Positions 24,919-32,569 of a stretch of DNA of 59,615 bases are shown here, piece after piece. Within the stretch, counting starts at the first letter, position 1. Every line of letters begins with the position of its first letter. A model generated the notes under the pieces. That model searched no databases. It saw only the letters and a program-made list of their open reading frames with translations, and was not told the origin of the DNA. The position numbers and the translations under genes are program-made. The stretch comes from a virus: positions 1-59,615 of IMG/VR virus record IMGVR_UViG_3300042324_000689. One strand, written 5' to 3'.

Positions 24919-25026
24919 ATGAATAATGACTTTGACCCTAACAGACTGTCAGTTTTGCCATCTAGATATTTTGGAACTTCTTCAGATTTAATATATAAGG
25001 TTGATAATGATAAAACAATATTATAA
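24919..25026 (+). CDS. leaderless microprotein upstream of dioxygenase 4
   Basis: 35 aa; TATAAT (24907-24912) is 6 nt before ATG. The end overlaps the start of the following dioxygenase by 20 nt, so it may serve as a translated leader for it. No family recognised. Confidence 0.5.
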   Translation: MNNDFDPNRLSVLPSRYFGTSSDLIYKVDNDKTIL

Positions 25027-25540
25027 TTTTACTACAGAAGAAGAAATTGTTTATGCTTTACAAATATTTAAAAAATTAGAAGGTCTTTATAGAGGTAACA
25101 ATAAGGGAGATAGGTATACAACATTATTTCAGGATCAGTATGATTTAGATTTCCTTACTCTTGTTTCACTCTATACTGAAAAAATAAAAAAAATATTAGA
25201 AAAAGATATATACATTCACTCATCAGCAATTGTGAAATATAATGTAGGAGATAGTATGTGCTTGCATTCTGATATTCAAAAAGGTTGTGATGAAGATATT
25301 CTTGGTATGCTAGTTTATTTTGACGATGAATATGAAGGTGGTCAAATTGTCTTTCCAAATCAAAAAAATATTGTTAAAATAAAACCATCAAAAGGTGTTT
25401 CAATAACTTTTCCATCTCATGGAGATGAGTCTATGCACTATGTTGAAGAAGTTACAAGTGGAGTCAGGTATGCCATGACATTTTGTTTTACTACAAATAA
25501 AGTATACACAAAAGATTGTTACAGTAGCCTATACATGTAA
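25007..25540 (+). CDS. Fe(II)/2-oxoglutarate dioxygenase, P4H-like (4)
   Basis: 177 aa. MCLHSDIQKG (HxD), VYFDDEYEGGQIVFPN, KPSKGVSITFPS and MHYVEEVTSGVRYAMTF (distal His, Arg). Shorter N-terminus than the other copies. AAGG is 6 nt before ATG 25007; the in-frame TTG at 25001 is less likely. Confidence 0.85.
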   Translation: MIKQYYNFTTEEEIVYALQIFKKLEGLYRGNNKGDRYTTLFQDQYDLDFLTLVSLYTEKIKKILEKDIYIHSSAIVKYNVGDSMCLHSDIQKGCDEDILGMLVYFDDEYEGGQIVFPNQKNIVKIKPSKGVSITFPSHGDESMHYVEEVTSGVRYAMTFCFTTNKVYTKDCYSSLYM

Positions 25541-25558
25541 TGATGATATAATTTAATT

Positions 25559-25642
25559 GTCCCACATAGGACCTTAGCGATGGCATAGTTACCCATTGGA
25601 TAGAGACCGTGGCGCAAGTCAGGTGAATTGCCTGTGTGGGGC
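25559..25642 (+). ncRNA. candidate small structured RNA
   Basis: TATAAT (25547-25552) predicts transcription starting at about 25559, exactly at the left arm of a 12-bp stem: CCCACATAGG (25561-25570) with CCTGTGTGGG (25631-25640), extended by two more pairs. Inside are ATGG/CCAT (25580-25596) and a GGC-GCAA-GTC GNRA tetraloop hairpin (25611-25620). No ORF. The tight fit between promoter start and stem edge argues for a discrete RNA. Family not recognised. Confidence 0.55.
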
Positions 25643-25671
25643 CTTAATATTTTCACGGTATAATGATAGCA

Positions 25672-25944
25672 ATGACTGAAAAAGAGTTGGAAAATTATAA
25701 CAAGCAGCAGTATAAGAAGATGCTTGCTAAGATAAAAGAGGATTCTGGCTGTGTAGACTGTGGGGTTGGTAACCATATAATCTTAGACTTTGATCACATA
25801 AGAGACAAGAAATATAATGTATCGAGAATGATCCATGATGGTTTTTCATGGAGGGCTATAAAGAAAGAGATTGAAAAGTGTGAAGTGGTTTGTGCTAACT
25901 GCCACAGGATCAGGACACACAACAGGCTTAACGGTATGATATAA
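25672..25944 (+). CDS. HNH endonuclease
   Basis: 90 aa. CVDCG, DFDHIRDKK and CEVVCANCHRIRTHNR give the HNH/beta-beta-alpha-metal fold with a structural zinc. TATAAT (25659-25664) implies transcription from about 25671, so ATG 25672 is the leaderless start rather than ATG 25663 inside the box. Stand-alone HNH genes of this size occur as mobile or packaging-associated nucleases; here it is isolated. Confidence 0.88.
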   Translation: MTEKELENYNKQQYKKMLAKIKEDSGCVDCGVGNHIILDFDHIRDKKYNVSRMIHDGFSWRAIKKEIEKCEVVCANCHRIRTHNRLNGMI

Positions 25945-25951
25945 TTATATA

Positions 25952-26080
25952 ATGCCAAAGAAAAAAGCAGCAGCGTTTAATCCTGTTCAGATCAAAGACG
26001 GTTGGATTGTTAGATTATATAAAGATGGTCGTATTAAGTCTAAGATTGCACCATACGAAGTAAAGCATCCTAAAAAGTAA
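25952..26080 (+). CDS. small basic protein
   Basis: 42 aa: MPKKKAAAFNPVQIKDGWIV then RLYKDGRIKSKIAPYEVK. TATAAT lies 6 nt before the ATG (leaderless). A short beta-rich basic protein, familiar in outline from actinophages; unknown role. Its stop is followed at once by a convergent tRNA. Confidence 0.6.
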   Translation: MPKKKAAAFNPVQIKDGWIVRLYKDGRIKSKIAPYEVKHPKK

Positions 26081-26081
26081 A

Positions 26082-26156
26082 GTACCCCTGGCAAGAATCG
26101 AACTTGCGACGCATGGCTTAGAAGTCCATCGTTCTGTCCACTGAACTACAAAGGTA
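26082..26156 (-). tRNA. tRNA-Arg(TCT)
   Basis: Acceptor TACCTTT/AGGGGTA (two G:U), D-arm GTTC/GAAC, anticodon loop CTTCTAA, T-arm GCAAG-TTCGATT-CTTGC. One A:G mismatch closes the anticodon stem. CCA is not encoded. TCT reads AGA/AGG, codons favoured by an AT-rich phage. Confidence 0.88.
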
Positions 26157-26244
26157 TTATTAAGCAGTTTTACCACCTTTTATAGTATATCATAAATTAA
26201 AAAAGGGAGGTATAATTGCTTAAGAAACACAAAAGGAGATGTAT

Positions 26245-26862
26245 ATGTCTGTATATGATGTAAAGATTAAGTCCGCAGATCAAGAAGAGGATTTTTTAAA
26301 TAACTTTAAAGGGAAAGTAACTTTGATTATTAATGTTACTGGTGACTGTGGTAATGCTCCTCAATATGGAGTTATTGAAACAATATACAGAAAATACAAA
26401 GATAAAGGTTTTGAAGTAATTGCTATTCCAACCAATGATTATTGTGGCGTTGGTTTAACGTATGGAGATCATGTTTATGGAACAGACACTGCAGAATCAG
26501 CAAGAGAATTTGCAAAAACAAATTATGGAGTCACATACAAGTTTACTGAATTAATTGAATCTAACCCTTGCGAAAACCAACTTATCCCAGGATTGCCATC
26601 TAAACATGGTAAGGTTACTCCTCATGAAGTTTATAATGTTTTATGCAAAATGTCAGAGGAACTTTGGAAGAAGGATCCAACATCTGCAGATGGTGGAGGA
26701 ACTTTGGGCGGTAATTTTGAAAAATATTTGGTAGGAAAAGATGGAAAATTATTAAAAAATTATGATAATGGAGCACTGCTAAATTATTCTGAGAAGGCTG
26801 GCAGAGCAGATTTAGCATACATCAGAATTTGTAATGATATAGAAAACGCATTAGCAAAATAG
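26245..26862 (+). CDS. glutathione peroxidase-like thioredoxin-fold protein (copy 1)
   Basis: 205 aa. YDVKIKS, FKGKVTLIINVTGDCGNAPQYG (candidate peroxidatic Cys in DCG, where GPx has xCG-x-TPQY), YKDKGFEVIAIPTNDYCG, and NFEKYLVGKDGKLL near the C-terminus, all as in GPx. About 40 residues longer than bacterial GPx because of an insertion around residues 75-135. AAGGAG is 6 nt before ATG 26245. A peroxide-detoxifying role using thiols is likely. It has a paralogue 8 kb downstream. Confidence 0.85.
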   Translation: MSVYDVKIKSADQEEDFLNNFKGKVTLIINVTGDCGNAPQYGVIETIYRKYKDKGFEVIAIPTNDYCGVGLTYGDHVYGTDTAESAREFAKTNYGVTYKFTELIESNPCENQLIPGLPSKHGKVTPHEVYNVLCKMSEELWKKDPTSADGGGTLGGNFEKYLVGKDGKLLKNYDNGALLNYSEKAGRADLAYIRICNDIENALAK

Positions 26863-26869
26863 TTTTAAA

Positions 26870-27013
26870 TTAAAACTTTCTATATCCTTTAAGATGCTCT
26901 TCAATCTCATCCATATATTGCATATATGTTTTGTTACATTTTTCACACTTGAGCACACTGTCTTTATCTACACTAAAAATATGCTCATAAACTTTACAGA
27001 TATTTGATTCCAT
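26870..27013 (-). CDS. small zinc-finger protein convergent to GPx copy 1
   Basis: 47 aa: MESNICKVYEHIFSVDKDSV then LKCEKCNKTYMQYMDEIEEHL. Cys6 and CEKC, with acidic helix. TATAAT lies 6 nt before the ATG. A similar protein (CSKCSKTFEEYQEDLE) sits in the same convergent position after GPx copy 2, so the pair was duplicated together. Confidence 0.6.
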   Translation of the reverse strand: MESNICKVYEHIFSVDKDSVLKCEKCNKTYMQYMDEIEEHLKGYRKF

Positions 27014-27086
27014 AAAACCATTATACTACACTTTACAGTTAATGTGTTAGTTGTTAGGCAGTTTTAGTCATACCCAGGACTTTTTT

Positions 27087-27599
27087 TTATGCTGAAAGTA
27101 TCTTTGCTAATGCATTGATGGTTGCAGAAATTCGTCCAATATCACGTAATTGATCAACACTGTAACCTTCTTGTTTTAATGTATCATAGTGTGCTTTAAC
27201 ACAGAAATGACATTTTCCTATGATTGAAGACGATAAAGAGTAGGCTTCAAACTTACCCTTAGTTGTTCCACCATGAGAAGTAATAGCATTCATTCTTAGT
27301 TGGGCTGGTAAGCCTTTTAAGTTTGCATCCCCAGCCATTTCTACATATGGATACCATGTATTATTTTGTGCCATAATAGCGCCAGCAGATAGTGCAGCAT
27401 TTTTTTCTACTTCATCTGTTGCATTAGATACCAAAAATGTAAGTAGTTTTGAATTACCAGTTGCAAATGCTGCTGCAATTGCAATATACAATGCATCATT
27501 AGCATCAATGGTAGATCTGTTAATTACAGCATCAAGATTAAGCCTAATATCTTTGGCATATTCGGGAAGGTTTTCGTTTAATTGTTCAACCCAAGTCAT
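27087..27599 (-). CDS. ahpD: AhpD-like alkylhydroperoxidase
   Basis: 170 aa. Active-site CxxCxxxH in GKCHFCVKAHYDTL (Cys130, Cys133, His137) and the all-helical AhpD pattern, including NTWYPYVEMAG and LRMNAITSHGG. In actinobacteria AhpD reduces AhpC through a lipoamide-linked adaptor. It is coupled to ahpC (1-nt overlap), as in mycobacteria. Unusual cargo for a phage. Confidence 0.9.
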   Translation of the reverse strand: MTWVEQLNENLPEYAKDIRLNLDAVINRSTIDANDALYIAIAAAFATGNSKLLTFLVSNATDEVEKNAALSAGAIMAQNNTWYPYVEMAGDANLKGLPAQLRMNAITSHGGTTKGKFEAYSLSSSIIGKCHFCVKAHYDTLKQEGYSVDQLRDIGRISATINALAKILSA

Positions 27600-28135
27600 T
27601 ATAAAGTGTCTCCACCTAGCGGTCTATTGCATGCACAAAGTTCTCCAGTTTGCAGGGCATCAAGAACTCGAAGTGCTTCATCTGCATTACGACCTACATC
27701 AAGGTTATTAACAGTTACATGCTGAATAGTATTGTCAGGATCAACAATAAAGGTTGCACGATAAGCAACTCCAGATGAGTGATGAACTCCAAGATCTCCA
27801 GCCAGTTGATGTGCTGTGTCTGCAAATGACCATGAGTTAGTTCTCTTAAGATCGTCATGAGCATTACGCCATGCAATCTTACAAAATTCATTATCAACTG
27901 ATCCAGTCATAAGGACTGTATCACGATCATTAAAATCATTAACTAAAGCATCATATGCAACAATTTCTGTTGGGCATACAAATGTAAAGTCTTTTGGATA
28001 AAACATAATTATTTTCCATTTTCCTGGAAAAGAATCTTGTGTTATAGTTTCAAATGATGAATCATCATATGTTAATGCTCCAGGTTTAACTCCAGTTACT
28101 GCAAAGTTACCTAACTTATCTCCAACTGTTTTCAT
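27599..28135 (-). CDS. ahpC: AhpC-type peroxiredoxin
   Basis: 178 aa from ATG 28135 (the longer open frame adds 14 non-homologous residues). FYPKDFTFVCPTE carries the peroxidatic Cys54; TGELCACNRP near the C-terminus carries the paired cysteines Cys167 and Cys169 seen in actinobacterial AhpC. Reduces H2O2, organic peroxides and peroxynitrite, with AhpD as partner. A 65-nt gap with a reverse-strand -10-like TATAAT lies upstream. Confidence 0.92.
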   Translation of the reverse strand: MKTVGDKLGNFAVTGVKPGALTYDDSSFETITQDSFPGKWKIIMFYPKDFTFVCPTEIVAYDALVNDFNDRDTVLMTGSVDNEFCKIAWRNAHDDLKRTNSWSFADTAHQLAGDLGVHHSSGVAYRATFIVDPDNTIQHVTVNNLDVGRNADEALRVLDALQTGELCACNRPLGGDTL

Positions 28136-28207
28136 TTTTTCTCTTTCTGTTAGTAGGGTAGGTTGGATTTGCACCAACTTTCTTATCTTACCCTTATTAT
28201 AATTATA

Positions 28208-28945
28208 CTATAGCGACTTGTATCTGTCAACTAAAGCATTTGTCTTATCTATTTCTGTAATGTTTTCATATGTATTTGAAATCAATATGTCGGTTATCCC
28301 CATTGCCTCAAGTTCTTTTATTTTATTAATAATATAGTCTTCTGTACCACATATAGAGTTATTAAATTCTCTATCTGTAGTCATTTGAGACTTATCTACA
28401 TCAATACCTATTGATACTCTAAGCATTATATTATTGTCTTTGTTTAGTTTGTCTAAGTCTTGAATGAGTGCTATGTTTATTGCAGAGAACTCAGAGCATA
28501 AACTGATTAACTTATCACTTGCACCACTTATCGCAATATCAGAATATAGTGTACCCTTTAAATCTTCAACAAATGATTTGATGTACCCAGATAATTCATC
28601 TTTACGTTCTTCACGTGTAGAAGTTTTATTTGTAAAAAGTTCATACTCATTATCATATGTTCCAGAAACAAAATTAATAATTAGTTTATTATTAAAGTAG
28701 TCATAAAATGTTTTTGCTATCATGGATAAATGTCTGGAAGAAATGGTGTAGGGTCTAACTGCTATCATAAACCTTTGATTTGGAAAATTGTTTGTTAAAA
28801 ACATTGCTGAAACCATTGGTTCATTTTGATCTAATTGAAATGTTAAAAGTATTGACTCGTATCTATTACTGCCAAGACCTTCAACAACTGTTTTTAATAT
28901 ATTGCTAGTTGAGTATGACCCATTTAGCATCCAATGAAACTTCAT
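28208..28945 (-). CDS. luciferase-like (LLM) flavin-dependent monooxygenase
   Basis: 245 aa. FHWMLNGSYS, SILLTFQLDQNEPMVSAM, RFMIAVRPYTISSRHLSMIA and KLIINFVSGTYDNE follow the TIM-barrel of bacterial luciferase/alkanesulfonate monooxygenase-type proteins. At 245 aa it lacks roughly the last quarter of the usual ~330-aa family members, though a short C-terminal TDILISNTYEN strand remains. FMN or F420 dependence cannot be told. GGAGG lies just upstream of the ATG. Confidence 0.72.
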   Translation of the reverse strand: MKFHWMLNGSYSTSNILKTVVEGLGSNRYESILLTFQLDQNEPMVSAMFLTNNFPNQRFMIAVRPYTISSRHLSMIAKTFYDYFNNKLIINFVSGTYDNEYELFTNKTSTREERKDELSGYIKSFVEDLKGTLYSDIAISGASDKLISLCSEFSAINIALIQDLDKLNKDNNIMLRVSIGIDVDKSQMTTDREFNNSICGTEDYIINKIKELEAMGITDILISNTYENITEIDKTNALVDRYKSL

Positions 28946-28963
28946 ACTCCTCCTAAATATTTT

Positions 28964-29037
28964 GAGCGGATGATGAGAATTGAACTTGCCCCTTTTTCTT
29001 GGAAGGCAGAAGTGCTACCAATATTCAATATTCTCAT
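28964..29037 (-). tRNA. degenerate tRNA-Gly(TCC)-like sequence
   Basis: The reverse strand has a Gly-type anticodon loop CTTCCAA, a D-loop-like ATTGGTAGCA and a T-loop TTCAATT followed by CTCATCATCCGC, all as in tRNA-Gly, but the expected 5' acceptor half, D-stem, anticodon stem and T-stem do not pair properly. Instead ATGAGAAT at the 5' side pairs with ATTCTCAT. Either a decaying gene or an unusual structure. Confidence 0.4.
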
Positions 29038-29047
29038 TACTTAATTG

Positions 29048-29121
29048 TACACCAGGTAGGACTTGAACCTACGATAGCCGAATTATGAGTTCGGTGCCTT
29101 AACCAACTTGGCTACTGGTGC
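29048..29121 (-). tRNA. tRNA with CAT anticodon (Met or Ile2)
   Basis: Acceptor GCACCAG/CTGGTGT, anticodon stem CCGAA/TTCGG with loop CTCATAA, T-arm GTAGG-TTCAAGT-CCTAC, discriminator A. The first acceptor pair is G:U. Elongator Met or lysidine-modified Ile2 cannot be separated by eye. Confidence 0.88.
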
Positions 29122-29174
29122 ATAGTTCAATTATAGCAAATAATCAAATAAATGTCAACCTTCATTAATTTATT

Positions 29175-29963
29175 TTATTCTTCTAGCACATTTACTGTAA
29201 ACATAACTTCATTATTTTCATTTTTAATTTCTTTTATAACGTAAATTTTATCATCTAGATTTGAATAATATTGATCAACATTTCCAGAATACACATCTTC
29301 TATTGTTTTTCCTAAATATTTGTGATTTGAACAAGACAAAACAGAAATCCAATCTGTATGATTCTTGTCAGTCCTTTTATTTAGAGATATCCAGTGTTCA
29401 GGTTTTTTATTACAAAAATAACATTCAGGGGCCTTTAATCTGTTTAAAGTAACAGACCATTCACCATCTTTATCAAAGGCAATCAAATCATTGACATCAT
29501 ATGCCGAATCTTTATCTCTATCTTTTTGTAATGTTGTTGTATGTTCTTTAGTTTTACTTATAGAATAGGTATAATCAAAAAGCCCAAGACCGTCTTGAGG
29601 AATAGCAGGAGCAGAAAAATGATCTATGATTAGGTCAATATCAGGCAAATCATTTTCTAAAAAAAGATCAAATTGAATTTTTGCAGGGTAACAGTTTTCC
29701 CAAATTCTACAAGAATAGTATCCATTTTCTAGGATACCTTGAACAATACTTCCAGCATTATCAGAATCTATATCTGGTATTTTTGTTCCTACAGGTCCAA
29801 AAATTGGCTTTCCTAAATAGTTTTTATGTATTGGCCCGTCTGATCCTGTATCGCACTTATGTTTTATGCTATATTCTGTAAGTCCTCTAAAAATATTTAT
29901 TAAATGAGGAAGATGTGTCACAGGGTTTATAGTAAAACCATTTAAAGTAAGTCTAGTTGGCAT
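29175..29963 (-). CDS. uncharacterised protein, AdoMet-decarboxylase-like N-terminal region
   Basis: 262 aa. The segment GSIVQGILENGYYSCRIWENCYPAKIQFDLF aligns in outline with the SpeD/SpeH core (ESH-x-S-x-H-T-W-P-E then a D-x-F strand), but ESH is replaced by NGY, so the pyruvoyl-forming Ser is missing. The C-terminal half has CYFCNKKPEHW and SCSNHKYLG, a possible zinc site. Function therefore uncertain; an inactive or repurposed homologue is one reading. Confidence 0.35.
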   Translation of the reverse strand: MPTRLTLNGFTINPVTHLPHLINIFRGLTEYSIKHKCDTGSDGPIHKNYLGKPIFGPVGTKIPDIDSDNAGSIVQGILENGYYSCRIWENCYPAKIQFDLFLENDLPDIDLIIDHFSAPAIPQDGLGLFDYTYSISKTKEHTTTLQKDRDKDSAYDVNDLIAFDKDGEWSVTLNRLKAPECYFCNKKPEHWISLNKRTDKNHTDWISVLSCSNHKYLGKTIEDVYSGNVDQYYSNLDDKIYVIKEIKNENNEVMFTVNVLEE

Positions 29964-29967
29964 ATGT

Positions 29968-30768
29968 TTATCCTTGTGTATTTAAAACGTCATAGTCTAA
30001 AATTAAAGATGCTCTTGGAAAATTTGCAACAGCACTATGAAAAACACCAATAGGTATATACATAACATCTCCAGGTTTCATAATGTATGAATCATAAGTC
30101 AAAGTTCTTTGTTGTTCATAAGTTAATGAATCTCTTTCTGTACTGTTTTTAATATGATAAATTCTATATTCAACTTCTCCAGCGCATGTCCAAGAAACGA
30201 CAGACTGCCTATCTGAATGACCAGTTCCAACATATTCATTTCCAGCAAAATTTATTAAAGACTTTACAGTGTTTAGCATATCCTGTTTATAGAATATAGA
30301 TAAAAAATTATCAAGATATGGCATGTTGTACCAACTATGTTCAAAAGAAGGTGTCTGTATGGAAAAATTTATTTGCTTTATACGTAAAACATGTAAATCT
30401 AATTTTTTTAATGAATACATGTTTGTACTTTTGTTGTTATTATTTAACAAAATCTTTGGCCCGTGATCCCCATGTTCTTCTTTTTTTGATTCATCATAGA
30501 TATTTTCACTTACTTCATCAATTATTGGGTTATTATATTGATGATTTATTAAGCCAACAAAATCACCCCATTCAGGAGATTGACTCATAAAACCTTTTAA
30601 AAATAAAACTTTGCCAGTTTTATCTGATTCTTTCATTTTTGATAATATAGTTTCTCTTATGTTGTTGTCGGTTGAGGAGGGGGTGAGATCTTCAGAATTT
30701 ACCTTTGTTTTGTGAGTATTGTCACAATAGGGATAGGTTTTTGACCTACCACAGGTGCATTGTCTCAT
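29968..30768 (-). CDS. CDGSH iron-sulfur motif fused to cupin/JmjC-like oxygenase
   Basis: 266 aa. Residues 4-19 are CTCGRSKTYPYCDNTH, an exact 3Cys-1His CDGSH-type [2Fe-2S] pattern (C-x-C-x2-S-x3-P-x-C-D-x-T-H; Cys4, Cys6, Cys15, His19). Residues ~50-266 form a cupin/JmjC-like domain with GHSDRQSVVSW (His184, Asp186) and KPGDVMYIPIGVFHSAV (His244), the Fe(II) triad. A paralogue without the CDGSH part lies at 37.9 kb. Leaderless: TATAAT 6 nt before ATG, divergent from dioxygenase 5. Confidence 0.8.
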   Translation of the reverse strand: MRQCTCGRSKTYPYCDNTHKTKVNSEDLTPSSTDNNIRETILSKMKESDKTGKVLFLKGFMSQSPEWGDFVGLINHQYNNPIIDEVSENIYDESKKEEHGDHGPKILLNNNNKSTNMYSLKKLDLHVLRIKQINFSIQTPSFEHSWYNMPYLDNFLSIFYKQDMLNTVKSLINFAGNEYVGTGHSDRQSVVSWTCAGEVEYRIYHIKNSTERDSLTYEQQRTLTYDSYIMKPGDVMYIPIGVFHSAVANFPRASLILDYDVLNTQG

Positions 30769-30842
30769 ATTACAATTATACCATAGGCCTAAAATCGGGA
30801 ATATATTGAAGTATAGTCTAAAAATTGTGCTATAATAAAGTC

Positions 30843-31559
30843 ATGACTATATCACATCCAAACCTTCAAAGGCTAGACGAGAAACTCTATTACATTCCTA
30901 ATTTTATTAGTAAGGAAGAGGTTGATTTTGTAAATAAAGTATTAAAAGAGCGAGAAGATAAATCTACAAAACACCCATTTGGAGTGGTAAACTACGGTGT
31001 CACAGAATCTATCCCAGAAGTTTTTCCTGTTTGGGAAAAGGTTTCTGAACTACTTGCTCCACAATATGTTGTTCACCCATTGTTAAGCATGCTTCATTAT
31101 AAAGAGGGCGCAGGAATGGAACCTCATTGGGATAGTCCTGGTGAAGGAAATCATGAAAACCTAACATTACCAGACATATGGTCAACATGTTGCCTATTAG
31201 AATTTGGAGTTTGTGTTTACTTTGGGGAGTTTACTGGAGGAGAAGTTTTTTATCCAAAACAAGACATAGTTGTACCCGTTCAGCCAGGGGATTTAGTTAT
31301 TCATGGCGCATTAGAAGATTATGCTCATGGAGTTAAACCAGTCCTTTCTGGATCAAGATACTCATATTCAAACTTTTGTTTAGAAGCAATTAAAAATCCA
31401 GGAACTTTTAACAATTATGGTACTGAAGAATATAAACTTCAAACAGCAGACCCTTCTCGTATAGAAGAAACTTGGCTAGACCCACTAAAGAAAAATGATC
31501 AACTGGTTATATTACCAGACGAAATGGTTGAAAGAGAAAAACTTCCTTACATTTCTTAA
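30843..31559 (+). CDS. Fe(II)/2-oxoglutarate dioxygenase, P4H-like (5)
   Basis: 238 aa. LYYIPNFISKEEVDFV, MEPHWDSPGE (HxD), FGEFTGGEVFYPK, VQPGDLVIHG and YAHGVKPVLSGSRYSYSNF (distal His, Arg). C-terminal ~45 residues extend beyond the core. TATAAT (30831-30836) is exactly 6 nt before ATG 30843. Confidence 0.87.
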   Translation: MTISHPNLQRLDEKLYYIPNFISKEEVDFVNKVLKEREDKSTKHPFGVVNYGVTESIPEVFPVWEKVSELLAPQYVVHPLLSMLHYKEGAGMEPHWDSPGEGNHENLTLPDIWSTCCLLEFGVCVYFGEFTGGEVFYPKQDIVVPVQPGDLVIHGALEDYAHGVKPVLSGSRYSYSNFCLEAIKNPGTFNNYGTEEYKLQTADPSRIEETWLDPLKKNDQLVILPDEMVEREKLPYIS

Positions 31560-31567
31560 TTTTATAA

Positions 31568-32233
31568 TTAAAATTTATTTTTATTGTAAAAATCTTTTGT
31601 TTTTATAAATCCAACAAGAACGTATCTTGTAGGTCCAGGATTTACAACTGTTACGCCATGTTTAAATTCTTCCGTTCCTGGAAAAAGCACAAGAGATCCA
31701 GCCTTTGGCTTTAAAGATATGTTTAAGTTTTCAAAGAAAAGTTGTCCACCTTCATAATTATCATTAAGGTAAAAAATCGCTGCATACTGAATTGAAGGGT
31801 CTGTATGTACATCTGTATGAGAAAATAGTTCAACACCATCATACATTCTTTGAATAGTGTGGCAACCAATCAATGCAAGAGACTGGTCTGTTTTTTCTAT
31901 CAGATCATTTATTCTTTTTATAATTGTTTTAGCAATCAAAGAGTCTGGAATATAAAGATTTTTATCGGCCCAGTTTTCAGTAATTTCAAATTTACCTTCA
32001 GCAACAAGGTTTTCAACATCATCTCTGTTAAATTTTTCCATACAGAAAGTTTTTAAATTTTCTAAATAAAAAGAACTCCACTCTGATTCTGTGGTTTTAT
32101 TTATGATAGCAAAACAGGCATCTATCGTTTCTTGAGGAATAAAATCTTCTACTATAAAAATATTGCTATGTATTTCTTTAAAACTAACTTCTGATTCTGA
32201 CAATTCTTTGGCAAAACCTTTTAAAAATGTCAT
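31568..32233 (-). CDS. Fe(II)/2-oxoglutarate dioxygenase, P4H-like (6)
   Basis: 221 aa. IFIVEDFIPQETIDACF, LFSHTDVHTDPS (HxD), FYLNDNYEGGQLFFEN, KPKAGSLVLFPG and FKHGVTVVNPGPTRYVL (distal His, Arg). Convergent with dioxygenase 5, only 8 bp between stops. Expressed with two microproteins just upstream. Confidence 0.87.
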   Translation of the reverse strand: MTFLKGFAKELSESEVSFKEIHSNIFIVEDFIPQETIDACFAIINKTTESEWSSFYLENLKTFCMEKFNRDDVENLVAEGKFEITENWADKNLYIPDSLIAKTIIKRINDLIEKTDQSLALIGCHTIQRMYDGVELFSHTDVHTDPSIQYAAIFYLNDNYEGGQLFFENLNISLKPKAGSLVLFPGTEEFKHGVTVVNPGPTRYVLVGFIKTKDFYNKNKF

Positions 32234-32239
32234 GATTAT

Positions 32240-32404
32240 TTAACTTTTACCCATTAATGATAAAGCAGGGAGTAAGAGTTCTTCTCTTATTCTATTTTGT
32301 TGTATTTCAAATTTAGAAAGATAGGGCTTATTCTTTATTCTTTTTTTATTTTTCGTTGCTCTATTAATTTTATGTTGAGATACTTTGTTATTAGATTTTT
32401 TCAA
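32240..32404 (-). CDS. very basic small protein
   Basis: 54 aa from a TTG 5 nt after the preceding stop; extremely Lys/Asn/Arg-rich (KINRATKNKKRIKNKPYLSKFE). Probably nucleic-acid binding. The non-ATG start and lack of a strong SD leave some doubt. Confidence 0.4.
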   Translation of the reverse strand: MKKSNNKVSQHKINRATKNKKRIKNKPYLSKFEIQQNRIREELLLPALSLMGKS

Positions 32405-32409
32405 TTAAC

Positions 32410-32538
32410 TCACTGGCTTTCTGCTACTTTGTCACAAGGACAAATAATTGATTCGGGTAGTTCGTGAACCTTTGTTACAATAGTAATCATAGTCTCACAT
32501 TCAACGCATTTATAAATTTTCTTAACTCTTTTGGTCAT
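32410..32538 (-). CDS. small zinc-ribbon protein
   Basis: 42 aa: MTKRVKKIYKCVECETM with a second CPC pair near the end. TATGAT is 6 nt before the ATG (leaderless). One of many zinc-ribbon microproteins in this island. Confidence 0.55.
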   Translation of the reverse strand: MTKRVKKIYKCVECETMITIVTKVHELPESIICPCDKVAESQ

Positions 32539-32569
32539 AAACTAATCATACCATATTCAAATGTACATA

